A stretch of 64,000 bases of DNA from Rhodococcus erythropolis NBRC 15567 (GCF_001552595.1 NZ_BCRM01000003.1:186001-250000); one strand, 5' to 3'. Numbered from the stretch's first letter, positions 1 through 9,222 are shown. Notes: generated by a model from the letters alone, not told the origin. Numbers and translations are program-made.

Positions 1-1
1 G

Positions 2-1117
2 GTGGCCGCGACTGCTTATCCCCTTCCCAAGACCGACGAGTCTTCGTCGAGTCAGGGAGTCGGTGCCGTCACACTGGTCGGTGTGAATCCCGACGACGGA
101 AGTCCGCTGTGGAAAACGCGAATCGGCGGAGTCATCGGCCAGTGCAGTCAGCAGAACGAATCCACGATCATCGCGTGCTGGGGCGATCGACGGATGATCT
201 TTGTCGATACCGCGACCGGAACTCTTATGTCCGACCTCGGAACCGACTTCGATCTCAATGGCGCCGTCATCACCGGAGACACCGTGTACACGTCCGGCGA
301 AAGGATGGACGGAACGATTCGAACACGAATTCTCGCCAGCGGCAACACAACCAACTTAACGGCCAACTTCGTTCGCACCTTCGAACCAAGTGAGAAGTTC
401 GGGGCCGTCTACACGGTCCCTCACACCGACACTGTCATTGCGATGGAACAGGGCGATGGCGGGGACCCACAGTACCGCTATCGAATCTACGATCTGGATT
501 CCGGCGCCGAACGATTCAGATTCGAGGGCGATTCGCTTGTCCCGGCCGGGAATGGATTGTTCCTGACTAGTGTCGGCGGCAGGTCAGGTTATGCAGGAAC
601 CCAAAACCTCTTGGCTTCCGATGGATCCACGATTCGTGCGATACCGATTCCCTCGTACTCATCGTCGTCCTACCCAAGTAAGTCCTCGACGGGCCTGCCG
701 ATGTTTCTCGGCGACGGCGCCTACGACCCGGATTCCGGTGACGAACTTTGGCGCAGTTCACAAATCGTCAATACCGAGATGGCCGGGACGGGAAGCGCCA
801 TCGCCGCAGTGGTAGGTAAAACAATCCTGGTCACGTCGCCGGAGACGCGCACAATCTCGGGTCTCGACATCGAGAGTGGCCGACAGCTGTGGCAAACACC
901 CTGGCAAGACGCGTACTGGGTTCGCAACGGCGCGACCGACGGCGACTACTTCGTCTTCAGCGACTACACCGGAATGCATTCGATCAGGGCTCGCGACGGA
1001 AAGATGATGTGGTCGGTTCCCCTTCCCCCAGAAGTCGATCCGCGCGGAGTCGTCGTCTCGAATGCCGGCAAAAACGTGTCGTTCTCCTGGCAGAATCATT
1101 TCACCGTTTGGCGATAG
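2..1117 (+). CDS. PQQ-like beta-propeller repeat protein, 5' end at window edge
   Basis: The frame is open from base 2, so the true N-terminus may lie outside the window; the GTG at base 2 is only the first possible start seen. The 371 residues carry repeated blades of the type G-x-x-L-W, for example near residue 35 (SPLWKTRIGG), 250 (GDELWRSS), 297 (GRQLWQT) and 335 (GKMMWSVP). This is the pattern of PQQ-like/BamB-like seven- or eight-bladed propellers, which in actinobacteria are usually exported or membrane-anchored proteins of unknown role. No signal peptide is visible in the part present, consistent with a missing N-terminus. No catalytic function can be assigned. Confidence 0.75.
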   Translation: MAATAYPLPKTDESSSSQGVGAVTLVGVNPDDGSPLWKTRIGGVIGQCSQQNESTIIACWGDRRMIFVDTATGTLMSDLGTDFDLNGAVITGDTVYTSGERMDGTIRTRILASGNTTNLTANFVRTFEPSEKFGAVYTVPHTDTVIAMEQGDGGDPQYRYRIYDLDSGAERFRFEGDSLVPAGNGLFLTSVGGRSGYAGTQNLLASDGSTIRAIPIPSYSSSSYPSKSSTGLPMFLGDGAYDPDSGDELWRSSQIVNTEMAGTGSAIAAVVGKTILVTSPETRTISGLDIESGRQLWQTPWQDAYWVRNGATDGDYFVFSDYTGMHSIRARDGKMMWSVPLPPEVDPRGVVVSNAGKNVSFSWQNHFTVWR

Positions 1118-1373
1118 GCCGGCAACATCACCGATACTGTGTCGCACTGACCAGCCAGTTCAGCAGCAAGCAAAGGGCTAGACGTGCAGCATGAATGGCC
1201 ACAATCCAGTCTGGCGCGTTTGTTCAATTTCGGGGGAACGATCTCGAACAACTGCATATATCTCCGCGACTCCAATTTCGGAAAGATCAGACCAGACCTG
1301 CAGTGAAGGGGTGCGTAAAAATCGCACCGACTCAGGTATCTGATCCAATCCAACCGTAAAGGGAGCCAACGGG

Positions 1374-1691
1374 ATGGACGCGAAATCCCCTATTTGCAGT
1401 CGGCAACAAATTGTCCAGTTTGCGCGCAAACATCTGCGTACCGGGGGACCGAACTCAGACCAAATTCGTCGTCATTTCGGTTTGCAAAAACGCGCGTTCT
1501 TCACGCAGCTCGACACCCATCTGGACGATTCTGCACTTTCAATGCCCGAAAAAGTTGCACTCCGCCGCATCTGCCGACAGGAGGATAGAAGGTGCCCGAT
1601 CAAACGTATGAACGTCTCAGCAGGTCAAGCCAACCCACCCCGGCCGATGTACGACGCGCTTCCTTTCCCACCCCAGAACCATCATGCTTGA
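1374..1691 (+). CDS. small hypothetical protein, possibly helix-turn-helix (DUF3263-like)
   Basis: This is a 105-residue ORF with a purine-rich site (AGGGAG) eight bases before the ATG. Residues 12-65 read like a compact helical DNA-binding module: the stretch GGPNSDQIRRHFGLQKRAFF resembles the 'GAKEQAIRELFG-S-RYYQ' core of the actinobacterial DUF3263 family. The C-terminal 30 residues look unstructured and may be non-coding read-through. It stands alone between the propeller gene and the convergent PucR gene. The resemblance is from memory of the family, not a search, so both the coding status and the family are uncertain. Confidence 0.4.
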   Translation: MDAKSPICSRQQIVQFARKHLRTGGPNSDQIRRHFGLQKRAFFTQLDTHLDDSALSMPEKVALRRICRQEDRRCPIKRMNVSAGQANPPRPMYDALPFPPQNHHA

Positions 1692-1757
1692 CGATCGAAA
1701 GCCCCGAACTACGTTGAGCCGCTGGATTCTTCCGCAGTCCCCTCTTCTCGGTTGGGA

Positions 1758-3077
1758 TCATCGGAGATCTAACAACCGCGCGACTTTCAGACTTAAATGC
1801 AATGCCAACCGGTCGTCGCCGTTTGCCAAGTCTGCGCGTGTTATCTCCTGAATTCGCCGCAAACGATAGTACAAGCTCCCTCGATGCACACAGAGCGCCT
1901 CGGACGTTCGCTTTACGTCACCGGCATTGTCCAAAAAGCTCTCCAGCGTCGCGAGAAGAGCCTCACTTTTTGAGTCCTCATGGCTGAGCAAGGACTGCAA
2001 ACCTGAGTGAATACTGTTCTCGAGTCGATCCTCCGACAGTTCGGCCAGAAGTCCGTAGACGCCGAGATCCCGATAACGCACAACATTTCCGAGCACCTTG
2101 ACGACCTGGGCCACATCTGCGGAACGTCTGGACTCTTCGTAGGATTCGCGCACGTCTGCAACCGAGGTTCGCGGTTCACCGATACCAACCCAACATTCGA
2201 TGTTCTGGCGTCCACTTTCAGACAAGACTCGCTCCCGGGCTGCCACGATCAGCGAGTCCAGATGGGTTTGAGTCGAACGTTCGGCCACCGATACGATCAA
2301 CAGACTGTGGTCGGGGCGGTCGAGTTGGATTGCACTGTTCCGCGGGAGCCTCCGCCGAAGCTGATCGACGCCGACGGCAACACTCAGACGATCTCTTTCG
2401 GTCAATGTCGACCGGTCCACGGGACGAAGCAACATAGTGACCGCGACTGCTGGACCCGCAGCCATCAAGCCCTCATCAGCCAATCTGCTTGCCGCGTCCT
2501 CGCGCAGCGACCGCTCGCCAGACAGTACGTCTCGAGTAAGTTCCCGCTCCCGACTTCGGGACAACTCGTCCAGCAACTGTTCGCGATGAAGGATCATCGC
2601 CGCCGCATCAGCCGTGCGCCTCAAGACCTCGGCTTGATCCTCGTCAACTTCGCCCTCTGAAGTCAACAGCCAGACGAAGCCCAGCAGCGCATTGCGGTAC
2701 CGGATCGGCATCCCGACCCGGCCAAGGGTCAGCCCTAGTCCTTCGTTGACGGGAACAGTGAAGAGATCGAGGGCTTCACGGCCTCCACTCGCGTAGATGA
2801 AGTCTACAATCTCGCGTGAAACATTCCGCTGTAGAACGGAATTCATTCTGACTGAATCGACGGCACTGTCATGCGAGTTGTACGCGAGGAGACGGATCTG
2901 TGCATCATCGATCGCAACGGAACGGTCCAGTCGGCGCCCGGTAGTATCCACCAAATGCTGTAGTTCTCCGGCCATGGTCGAACTGTACGAGCCACGCTCG
3001 CCGTTTTGCAACATATGACTAAATTCGTCCGCGACAATTTGAACGAATGACAGTGATGCAACTAACTTTCGCGCCAT
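1758..3077 (-). CDS. PucR/CdaR-family transcriptional regulator
   Basis: The 439-residue product (from the ATG at 3077) has the PucR architecture: an N-terminal sensory region, a central CdaR/GGDEF-like domain, and a C-terminal helix-turn-helix ending in DVKRTSEALCVHRGSLYYRL followed by a terminal helix (LALHLSLKVARLLDLR). Such proteins usually activate adjacent catabolic or transport genes in response to a metabolite. The open frame continues to 3428, but that extension is Cys/Arg-rich and would overlap the divergent transporter start, so I rejected it. ATG 2975 (MAGELQ) is another possible start. It is divergent from the MHS transporter at 3393 and probably controls it and the FAD oxidoreductase. 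Confidence 0.85.
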   Translation of the reverse strand: MARKLVASLSFVQIVADEFSHMLQNGERGSYSSTMAGELQHLVDTTGRRLDRSVAIDDAQIRLLAYNSHDSAVDSVRMNSVLQRNVSREIVDFIYASGGREALDLFTVPVNEGLGLTLGRVGMPIRYRNALLGFVWLLTSEGEVDEDQAEVLRRTADAAAMILHREQLLDELSRSRERELTRDVLSGERSLREDAASRLADEGLMAAGPAVAVTMLLRPVDRSTLTERDRLSVAVGVDQLRRRLPRNSAIQLDRPDHSLLIVSVAERSTQTHLDSLIVAARERVLSESGRQNIECWVGIGEPRTSVADVRESYEESRRSADVAQVVKVLGNVVRYRDLGVYGLLAELSEDRLENSIHSGLQSLLSHEDSKSEALLATLESFLDNAGDVKRTSEALCVHRGSLYYRLRRIQEITRADLANGDDRLALHLSLKVARLLDLR

Positions 3078-3392
3078 AGGCTCGCTACATGCCGAAGCAC
3101 ATGAGACCCGGAACGTGTTCACTCGGCCAGCGACCAGGCATACCCAGCACCGACAGGTTGCACGACAGCGACGAGATTCGTTGCAGCCGTGAGATTTGCG
3201 TTGAGGGCCGAAGCCAGCCGACGCGCTCTCGCGCGAGAAAGCGTCGTCCCTGATCCGGAATCGATCGCAACCTCCGTTCGCCAGATCAACGTGGGTCCGG
3301 TCGGCCTCTTCAATTTCGCATGCCCCGAACGGCATCGGCCACCGTGACGTCGCAAAACCGTTGCCATTCAGCATATCCCGAGAGGAATCATC
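3078..3392. promoter_or_regulatory. divergent intergenic region between pucR-type gene and MHS transporter
   Basis: This 315-bp gap separates divergent starts and must hold the promoters of both genes. I see no long inverted repeat or clear operator. The transporter has a good ribosome site (GAGAGG) just before 3393. Confidence 0.5.
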
Positions 3393-4733
3393 ATGACCGG
3401 CACAGCAAATGCTCCTGTAGCGCATCAAATCGAGACTTCACCTGGACGTCGATCGGCGCGCCGTAGGGCCCTGATTGCCGGCGCGACAGGCAACATCGTC
3501 GAATGGTTCGATTTCACGATCTACGGTTTCACTGCCGCAGTTCTCGCGACAGTGTTCTTCCCTCCGGAGTTCGGCAGTGGCGCACTGCTTGCCACCTTCG
3601 CTCTTTACGGAGTCGCATTCTTGGCCAGACCTGCCGGCGGCATATTCTTCGGAAGACTGGGTGACCGCCTCGGCCGACGGAGGTCACTGTCCCTGGCAAT
3701 TACCCTCATGGGTTGCTCGACAGCGGCTATCGGCCTCCTACCGACATATGCTTCGATCGGTGTTGCAGCACCGCTGTTGCTGCTGCTCTGTCGCTTGGTT
3801 CAAGGATTCTCAGCCGGTGGCGAATACACCGGAGCGGCAACCTTCGTCGTCGAGCATGCGCCGTCTCACCGCCGAGGCTTGTACGCAGGGATTATCAGCT
3901 CTTCGTCGTTCGTCGGCAGCATCTTGGCCACGGTCACAGTCTTGTCATTCAGCTTGGTCGGCACTGAGTCCTTTGCCGACGGGGGATGGCGTTGGCCGTT
4001 CATCATCGGAGGCGTTGTCGCCATGGTGGGACTGTTCATGAGGCTTGCGGTCGAGGAAACTCCGGCTTTCAAGGAAATGAAAGAAAACGATTCCCTTCCA
4101 ACCCGCCCTCTCACAGATCTGTTCCGCAATCACTGGCGGACTCTGCTCACGTCATTCGTGTATTTCGCCTCGCTCGGTGTCGTTACTCATATGCTGCTCG
4201 GCTACATGCCGACATTTCTGATTCTTTCAGCCGACGTTTCGAGCACGGTGGCACTGCTGATGACAACCGGCGCTTTGGTTCTCGCAGTCCCGCTGTTCAT
4301 CTTCTTCGGCGCCACGGTCGACCGAATCGGCCGGAGACCTCTCGTCAGAATCGGCATGGTGATGTCAGTTTTCGTTTCAGTGCCCAGCTACATGCTCATC
4401 GGCACCGGAAACATTTTCGCGATTGCCATTGCACTGGCTGCTCTGGTCATCGCGCTTTCCCTACTCGCGTCCGCTTTGCTCGTAATCCTCGAAATGATGC
4501 CGACGCATGCTCGATTCACCGGCACGGCAATCCCCTACAACATCGCATATGCGCTCTTTGCAGGAACTGCGCCGCTGGTGTGCGCAGCACTGGTCAACGC
4601 CACTGGAAGCGATCTGTCGCCTGCCTTCTACGCGACCGCCATCGCTTTGATCGCACTTCCCATTCTGTGGCGAGGGATTCCGGAATCGAAAGACTGGTCT
4701 GCCACGCGGGGCAGCTCGACGAAACATTTCTGA
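3393..4733 (+). CDS. MHS-family MFS transporter (metabolite:H+ symporter)
   Basis: The 446-residue protein has twelve hydrophobic segments and the metabolite:H+ symporter signature: GNIVEWFDFTIYG in TM1, the loop GRLGDRLGRRRSL between TM2 and TM3, and GFSAGGEYTGAATFVVE in the TM4/5 region. The family (ProP, KgtP, ShiA relatives) imports small organic acids, betaines or sugar acids with protons. The ATG follows GAGAGGAATCATC. It is divergent from a PucR regulator and precedes an FAD-dependent amine/amino-acid oxidase-like gene by 256 bp, suggesting uptake of that enzyme's substrate. The substrate itself cannot be read from sequence. Confidence 0.88.
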   Translation: MTGTANAPVAHQIETSPGRRSARRRALIAGATGNIVEWFDFTIYGFTAAVLATVFFPPEFGSGALLATFALYGVAFLARPAGGIFFGRLGDRLGRRRSLSLAITLMGCSTAAIGLLPTYASIGVAAPLLLLLCRLVQGFSAGGEYTGAATFVVEHAPSHRRGLYAGIISSSSFVGSILATVTVLSFSLVGTESFADGGWRWPFIIGGVVAMVGLFMRLAVEETPAFKEMKENDSLPTRPLTDLFRNHWRTLLTSFVYFASLGVVTHMLLGYMPTFLILSADVSSTVALLMTTGALVLAVPLFIFFGATVDRIGRRPLVRIGMVMSVFVSVPSYMLIGTGNIFAIAIALAALVIALSLLASALLVILEMMPTHARFTGTAIPYNIAYALFAGTAPLVCAALVNATGSDLSPAFYATAIALIALPILWRGIPESKDWSATRGSSTKHF

Positions 4734-4989
4734 CAACGGACGCGCCACGGCTGTGATTTTTTGAGCAGCTGTCGATAGCGTTCCGATGGCCGTCACGAGA
4801 GAGTTGAGGACGACGGACACCTCTGGACTTTCAGGTACCAAATCCATTAAGGCAGAGCCGAATCCGAGAAGTCGGGATGCGGGTCTCCAGAGGAAGTCGA
4901 CGGCGTCGGAATTACCAGAACCCAAGCTCGCCGGATCGAATAGCTGCGCTTCGATCCGGCGAAGCCATCAGTAGAAAGAGGGGCCGAAA

Positions 4990-6300
4990 GTGCCTACCGA
5001 CAAGACCGATGCAGTTGTGGTCGGAGCTGGAGTGATCGGCAGCTCCATCGCCTACGAACTGGCCGCTCGAGGCTACGAAGTCCTGGTCATCGACAAGTCT
5101 GGTGGTCCGGGCTACGGCTCGACCAGTGCATCCAGTGCGGTCATCCGGTTCAACTACTCCACATTCGACGGTATGGCTGCGGCTTGGGAGTCGCTGCATT
5201 GCTGGCAAAACTGGAACGAGCATCTCAACGCGACAGTCGACGGCGCGCTTGCGAAGTTTCGGCAATGCGGGATGGCACTGCTCGATGTCGACGTCGCACC
5301 CCACGCGCGCACGATTGGACTGTTCGAGAAGATCGGAATCGACTACCAACTTTGGGACGCAACGACACTCGTCGAAAAGATTCCCGGTATCGACGCAGGT
5401 AAATACTATCCACCGAAGCCAGTCGACTCGGAGTCCTTCTTCGCAGATGCGGAAACCACGCTCGGCGCGCTGTACACACCGCAGGCGGGGTTCGTCGACG
5501 ACCCGCAACTGGCAGCCGCGAATCTTGCTGCGGCAGCACGTTCGCACGGTGCGGTTTTCGCATACAACACGCGTGTGGTGGCAGTCGAGCAGTTGCCTGA
5601 CGGCACCTGGCAGCTAGGGCTCGACGACGGGGAAAGTGTGAAATCCAAGATTGTCGTCAACGCCGCCGGCCCCTGGTCAGGAGCGTTCAACAAGCTGTCG
5701 AATGTCGGGTCCGACTTCAAGGTTTCGGTTCGGCCCTTGCGTCAGGAAGTCCATCACATCACCGCACCCACTGAGTACAACGACGACGAGATCCTCGGCC
5801 CGATGATCGCCGATTTGGATCTCGGAACCTACATGCGAGCCGAACCTGGAAACGGTTTCCTCGTCGGCGGAACCGAACCGGATTGCGATCCGCTCGAGTG
5901 GATCGACGATCCTGATACCGCAAACCCGAATCGCACTGTTGCCCGATTCGAAGCGCAGGTTTTCCGCGCCGCCAGGCGTTTCCCCACCCTGGAGGTCCCT
6001 TCACAACCGAAAGGTATTGCCGGCGTGTACGACGCAGCGTCTGACTGGACCCCGATCTACGACAAGACAGACAGACAAGGTTTCTACGTCGCCATGGGCA
6101 CCAGCGGGAACCAATTCAAAAATGCGCCCATCGCTGGGCGCCTCATGTCCAGGATCATCGACGAAGTGGAAGCTGGACACGATCACGACGCTGATCCCCT
6201 GACCTATGTCGGGATGCACACCGGGCTCGAAATCGACCTCGGCGCATTCTCCCGCCTTCGGGCACCCAATGCCGAGTCGACCGGGACGGTCATGGGTTAG
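4990..6300 (+). CDS. FAD-dependent oxidoreductase of the DAO family
   Basis: The 436 residues start with the dinucleotide-binding motif VVVGAGVIGSSIAYELAARG, continue with the glycine-rich STSASSAVIRFNYS that contacts FAD in DAO-family enzymes, and contain VVNAAGPWSG near residue 223 and GTSGNQFKNAPIAG near residue 377, both typical of sarcosine-oxidase or glycine/D-amino-acid-oxidase-like proteins. The reaction is probably oxidative deamination or demethylation of a secondary amine or amino acid. The GTG start at 4990 is preceded by AAAGAGGGG. It follows the MHS transporter in the same direction and ends at a strong palindrome. The true substrate is unknown. Confidence 0.85.
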   Translation: MPTDKTDAVVVGAGVIGSSIAYELAARGYEVLVIDKSGGPGYGSTSASSAVIRFNYSTFDGMAAAWESLHCWQNWNEHLNATVDGALAKFRQCGMALLDVDVAPHARTIGLFEKIGIDYQLWDATTLVEKIPGIDAGKYYPPKPVDSESFFADAETTLGALYTPQAGFVDDPQLAAANLAAAARSHGAVFAYNTRVVAVEQLPDGTWQLGLDDGESVKSKIVVNAAGPWSGAFNKLSNVGSDFKVSVRPLRQEVHHITAPTEYNDDEILGPMIADLDLGTYMRAEPGNGFLVGGTEPDCDPLEWIDDPDTANPNRTVARFEAQVFRAARRFPTLEVPSQPKGIAGVYDAASDWTPIYDKTDRQGFYVAMGTSGNQFKNAPIAGRLMSRIIDEVEAGHDHDADPLTYVGMHTGLEIDLGAFSRLRAPNAESTGTVMG

Positions 6301-6350
6301 AAGTCTTGTCCGGCTTGGAGAATCGACAGCCGCGACAACTGAATAGACAC

Positions 6351-6388
6351 GGCTGTGGGTGTCCACCACGTGGTGGACACCCACAGCC
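6351..6388. terminator. 38-bp perfect palindrome between convergent genes
   Basis: Two 19-base arms (GGCTGTGGGTGTCCACCAC and its exact reverse complement) abut with no spacer. The palindrome lies between the convergent stops of the FAD oxidoreductase (6300) and the esterase (6464). It is best read as a bidirectional transcription terminator, although no T-tract follows on the plus strand, so other roles cannot be excluded. Confidence 0.7.
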
Positions 6389-6463
6389 GACTTCTCCTTC
6401 AACGGCGTCTACGGAAAATCGCCCTAGAACGTGTCAGCGGCACATCGCCTCCGGGACGGAGAG

Positions 6464-7336
6464 CTAACGTGCATGGCAGGTCTTCAAGTAGCTCAGGAAC
6501 GATGCCTGCAGCCCGGTTACGTGCGTCTCGTGCAACAACGCGGTCGAAACATCCTGCGACCGTCCCTTGCCATGCAACTGCTCCACGACGGCGAGAACGT
6601 TGCGTGACAGTCCGCGATAGATCGGAATGGGTCCAGTCAGTTCGGCTTCGTTCAGCGTGACGTGCAGCTGCGGAACAACTGAGCCCACGCCACGCTCGGG
6701 CAGTGCCTCGACCAGTGTGTGGATCTGGCTGTCGGCGTTCACAACTCCGGGACTACCCGCACCGAAGGTCGCGAATGGGGGCGCGTCGCGCAGCCATGCG
6801 TAGAGGGCGAAAAGGCCTCCGTACGAGTACCCGAAGAGTCCGTGCCCGGACTCGCTGACACGTAGCTCCGACGAGTACAGGCGAGGGTGGAGTTCGTTGG
6901 TCAGGAAGTCGAGGAAGACGTCCCCGTGGGTGTCTGCCAGCTCCTCGAGGTAGGCGTCCACGTACTCCTGGGTCATTGCACCCGAGTCGCGAGCAGCGGC
7001 AAGAGTAGCCATCATTTCTTCGCCTACCGGTTCCCCAGGCGGCACGAGATCGCGGTTGCGGAGCCGTGCCCAGTTGGCGGCTTCCTCACCGGCATATCCG
7101 ACACTGACCTGAATGTACGGGGCGACCGTCAGGTACGGGTCTGCCTGCGTGACGATGAGCGGGGCGGTAAGACCTACAGCCCAGTTGCCGTCCATCACGT
7201 AGATCAGCGGTAAGGGATCCGTGGAGTCCGCGTAGCCGGGGGGTGTGGTCACCCAGACGCCGTAGCTGTGCCCCGACTTCGCCGTTATTTCGAAGTACTC
7301 CGTGTCTGCAAAACATCCGTGCAGCATTGCGCTCAT
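6464..7336 (-). CDS. alpha/beta-hydrolase, esterase-D/IroE-like
   Basis: The 290-residue protein begins with GHSYGVWVTTPPGYADST and LIYVMDGNW (residues 22-52), the start of the PF00756-type esterase fold in which the chain enters after a substrate-facing strand. The nucleophile elbow is GLFGYSYGGLFALYAW (GYSYGG, near residue 169), and a C-terminal ETHVTGLQASF probably supplies the catalytic histidine. No signal peptide is present, so it is cytoplasmic. Its ATG overlaps the stop of the upstream amidohydrolase by 4 bp, so the two are translationally coupled. The substrate is probably an ester or peptide-like compound handed on to or from the amidohydrolase. Confidence 0.82.
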   Translation of the reverse strand: MSAMLHGCFADTEYFEITAKSGHSYGVWVTTPPGYADSTDPLPLIYVMDGNWAVGLTAPLIVTQADPYLTVAPYIQVSVGYAGEEAANWARLRNRDLVPPGEPVGEEMMATLAAARDSGAMTQEYVDAYLEELADTHGDVFLDFLTNELHPRLYSSELRVSESGHGLFGYSYGGLFALYAWLRDAPPFATFGAGSPGVVNADSQIHTLVEALPERGVGSVVPQLHVTLNEAELTGPIPIYRGLSRNVLAVVEQLHGKGRSQDVSTALLHETHVTGLQASFLSYLKTCHAR

Positions 7337-8559
7337 CGAACGCCTCCCTTGACGATATTGCCGGACTTCACGACGAGAGCAGCCATGTCCGGATCGGCGA
7401 ACACCTTTGCGTCTCGGAGTGGGTCTTGCTGCCAGGCAACCATGTCCGCCTGCATACCGACGCGGATAGTCCCGACGGTTTCCCCGATACCGAGAATGTC
7501 GGCATTGACGCTGGTGGCCGAAACGAGTGCATGCATCGGCGACTCCAACTCCGCGCGCAAGCGCAACTCCTCACCTCGGCGCTTTTGGTGCGGCCCGATG
7601 AGGTCCGAGCCCAGGCCGATCCTCAGGCCTGCTGCGCGAGAGGCCTCGAGCGCTCTGGCCATGCGTTGACGCACTCCGGCTGCACGCTCTCGTATTGCCG
7701 GGTCCAGGTCCATGCTTTCGGTGTCCGTCAACTGCTCCACCACGGCGAAGGTGGGGACCAGAGCCACGTCGTGCTCGCGCATCAACTGGGCAGTCTCCGC
7801 GTCGATGTCGGTGCCGTGTTCCACGCACCGCACTCCCGCCCGCACTGCGTTGCGAATGCCCGCATTGTTGTGCGCGTGGACCGTGACGTAGGTGCCGCGC
7901 GACGCTGCTTCTTCCACTGCCACGGAGATTTCCTCGACGGTGAACTGTGTGTCGGTGAGGCGGTCATGGCCTCCGACGACACCGCCGGTGACGCACAGTT
8001 TCAGAAATGTTGCGCCTCGGCGGAACGATTCGCGCACGTTGCGTCGTAGCTCGTCGGCATTACCCGACATCAAGGACAAGGCGCAGAGCCCTGGAATGTG
8101 GTGCATGTTCCACAGCTCGGTCGGCTCCCATGCGGCCCCGTAGTAGCCGTGTCCACCGGTCTGGCACTGCACAGGACCACACGAGAGGACACGCGGACCA
8201 CGCACCTTGCCGCTCGCAATAACGTCGACGACTCCGCCGTCGATGCCACCGACGTCTCGCACCGTGGTGAAGCCAGCGTCGAGGGCATCGCCCGCGGTGG
8301 CGAAGATGCCCGCAGCCAGTTCGGCTGCCGAGAGCTCAAACCCGAATTGCCTTCGGATCGGACTCGAAATACCCAGGTGGACATGAGCATCGATCAGCCC
8401 CGGAGTCACAAGCATGCCGTCCAAGTCAACTGTCGTCGAACCCGACGGCGCCTGTCCGATCGCGGTGACAATGCCGCCGCTCACGCACACGTCGACTTCG
8501 ACCGGGTCGGTACCCGATCCATCCGCGACCATGCCGCCGGCAAACCATACGTCAGTCAA
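7333..8559 (-). CDS. amidohydrolase-superfamily metal-dependent hydrolase
   Basis: The 408-residue protein has the small beta-sandwich N-terminus (residues 1-52), then LVTPGLIDAHVHLGI with the metal-binding HxH, later TYVTVHAHNNAGIRNAV and CVEHGTDID carrying further histidines, and GLGSDLIGPHQKRRG with the catalytic aspartate (SD). This is the imidazolonepropionase/prolidase-like branch, which cleaves amide or cyclic imide bonds. It forms a two-gene operon with the esterase and is divergent from a TetR regulator at 8659, with 99 bp between them that probably hold a shared operator. The exact substrate is unknown. Confidence 0.86.
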   Translation of the reverse strand: MTDVWFAGGMVADGSGTDPVEVDVCVSGGIVTAIGQAPSGSTTVDLDGMLVTPGLIDAHVHLGISSPIRRQFGFELSAAELAAGIFATAGDALDAGFTTVRDVGGIDGGVVDVIASGKVRGPRVLSCGPVQCQTGGHGYYGAAWEPTELWNMHHIPGLCALSLMSGNADELRRNVRESFRRGATFLKLCVTGGVVGGHDRLTDTQFTVEEISVAVEEAASRGTYVTVHAHNNAGIRNAVRAGVRCVEHGTDIDAETAQLMREHDVALVPTFAVVEQLTDTESMDLDPAIRERAAGVRQRMARALEASRAAGLRIGLGSDLIGPHQKRRGEELRLRAELESPMHALVSATSVNADILGIGETVGTIRVGMQADMVAWQQDPLRDAKVFADPDMAALVVKSGNIVKGGVR

Positions 8560-8594
8560 ACGGACCTCCCGAGCATTAGAAAACCTCTTTCCTA

Positions 8595-8640
8595 AACACT
8601 GGTGAATTCGATATGCGGTACCGTACTCAACAGTGGTGAA
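8595..8640. promoter_or_regulatory. candidate TetR operator: near-identical 12-bp direct repeats
   Basis: AACACTGGTGAA (8595-8606) and AACAGTGGTGAA (8629-8640) differ at one base and start 34 bp apart in the divergent promoter region between the amidohydrolase and the TetR gene. Their placement suits an operator for autoregulation and control of the hydrolase operon. This is inference from position. Confidence 0.4.
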
Positions 8641-8658
8641 CCCGTCAATGGAGGTAGC

Positions 8659-9222
8659 GTGAGATCGCCGGTTGGGGAGGGTCGAGAGCGACTGTTACAG
8701 GCACTGTTCGACGAGTTCGGTGAAACCGGCCCAAGTCCGAAGCTGTCGATGCGCCAAGTAGCGGAGCGACTCGGAGTGCACCACACGCTTCTGACCTATC
8801 ACTTCGGATCACGACCAGGTCTCCTCAGCGCCGTACTGTCGGAAGCGCGCCGCCGTGACAACCTCGTCATCGCCGCGATGGGCAAAGATCTCGGGTTCGC
8901 AGCCCTGTGCAGGGCGATCTGGAGCTTCTACTCGAACGCCGAGCATGAAGATCGAAGCCGCACCTTTTTTCACCTGGCCGGACTTGCGGTGTACGAGCAC
9001 AAAGCATTTCAAGATTTCGCCGCCGACCTCGACGACTTGGCTCACCTCCTCGAAGTGGCAGCACTTCGCGAAGGATTCACAGTGGTGGATGCAAAGCAGC
9101 AGAGCATCATCGCAACCGCATGTCTGCGAGGACTGTTGCTGCAGAGGTTGCTCACCCCCGACGCCGAGGTCGACGCGGCAGCCGAGCGCTTCATCACCTC
9201 GTTGACAGCGTCCACCACGTAA
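8659..9222 (+). CDS. TetR/AcrR-family transcriptional regulator
   Basis: I place the start at GTG 8659 because GGAGG lies four bases upstream; the open frame runs back to 8602, but that part has no ribosome site and overlaps the repeat-containing operator. The 187 residues open with a TetR helix-turn-helix: ERLLQALFDEFGETGPSPKL, then SMRQVAERLGVHHTLLTYHF, the recognition helix ending in the family Y-H-F. The remainder is a helical ligand-binding domain. It is divergent from the amidohydrolase-esterase operon and is likely its repressor, released by that pathway's substrate. Confidence 0.85.
   Translation: MRSPVGEGRERLLQALFDEFGETGPSPKLSMRQVAERLGVHHTLLTYHFGSRPGLLSAVLSEARRRDNLVIAAMGKDLGFAALCRAIWSFYSNAEHEDRSRTFFHLAGLAVYEHKAFQDFAADLDDLAHLLEVAALREGFTVVDAKQQSIIATACLRGLLLQRLLTPDAEVDAAAERFITSLTASTT

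Noticed and set aside
3078-3428. N-terminal extension of the PucR regulator
   Set aside because: It is Cys/Arg-rich, not protein-like for this family, and overlaps the divergent transporter start.
4461-4925. Minus-strand ORF of 154 residues
   Set aside because: It is antisense to the MHS transporter end, with no ribosome site; its hydrophobic look comes from the reverse of a membrane-protein gene.
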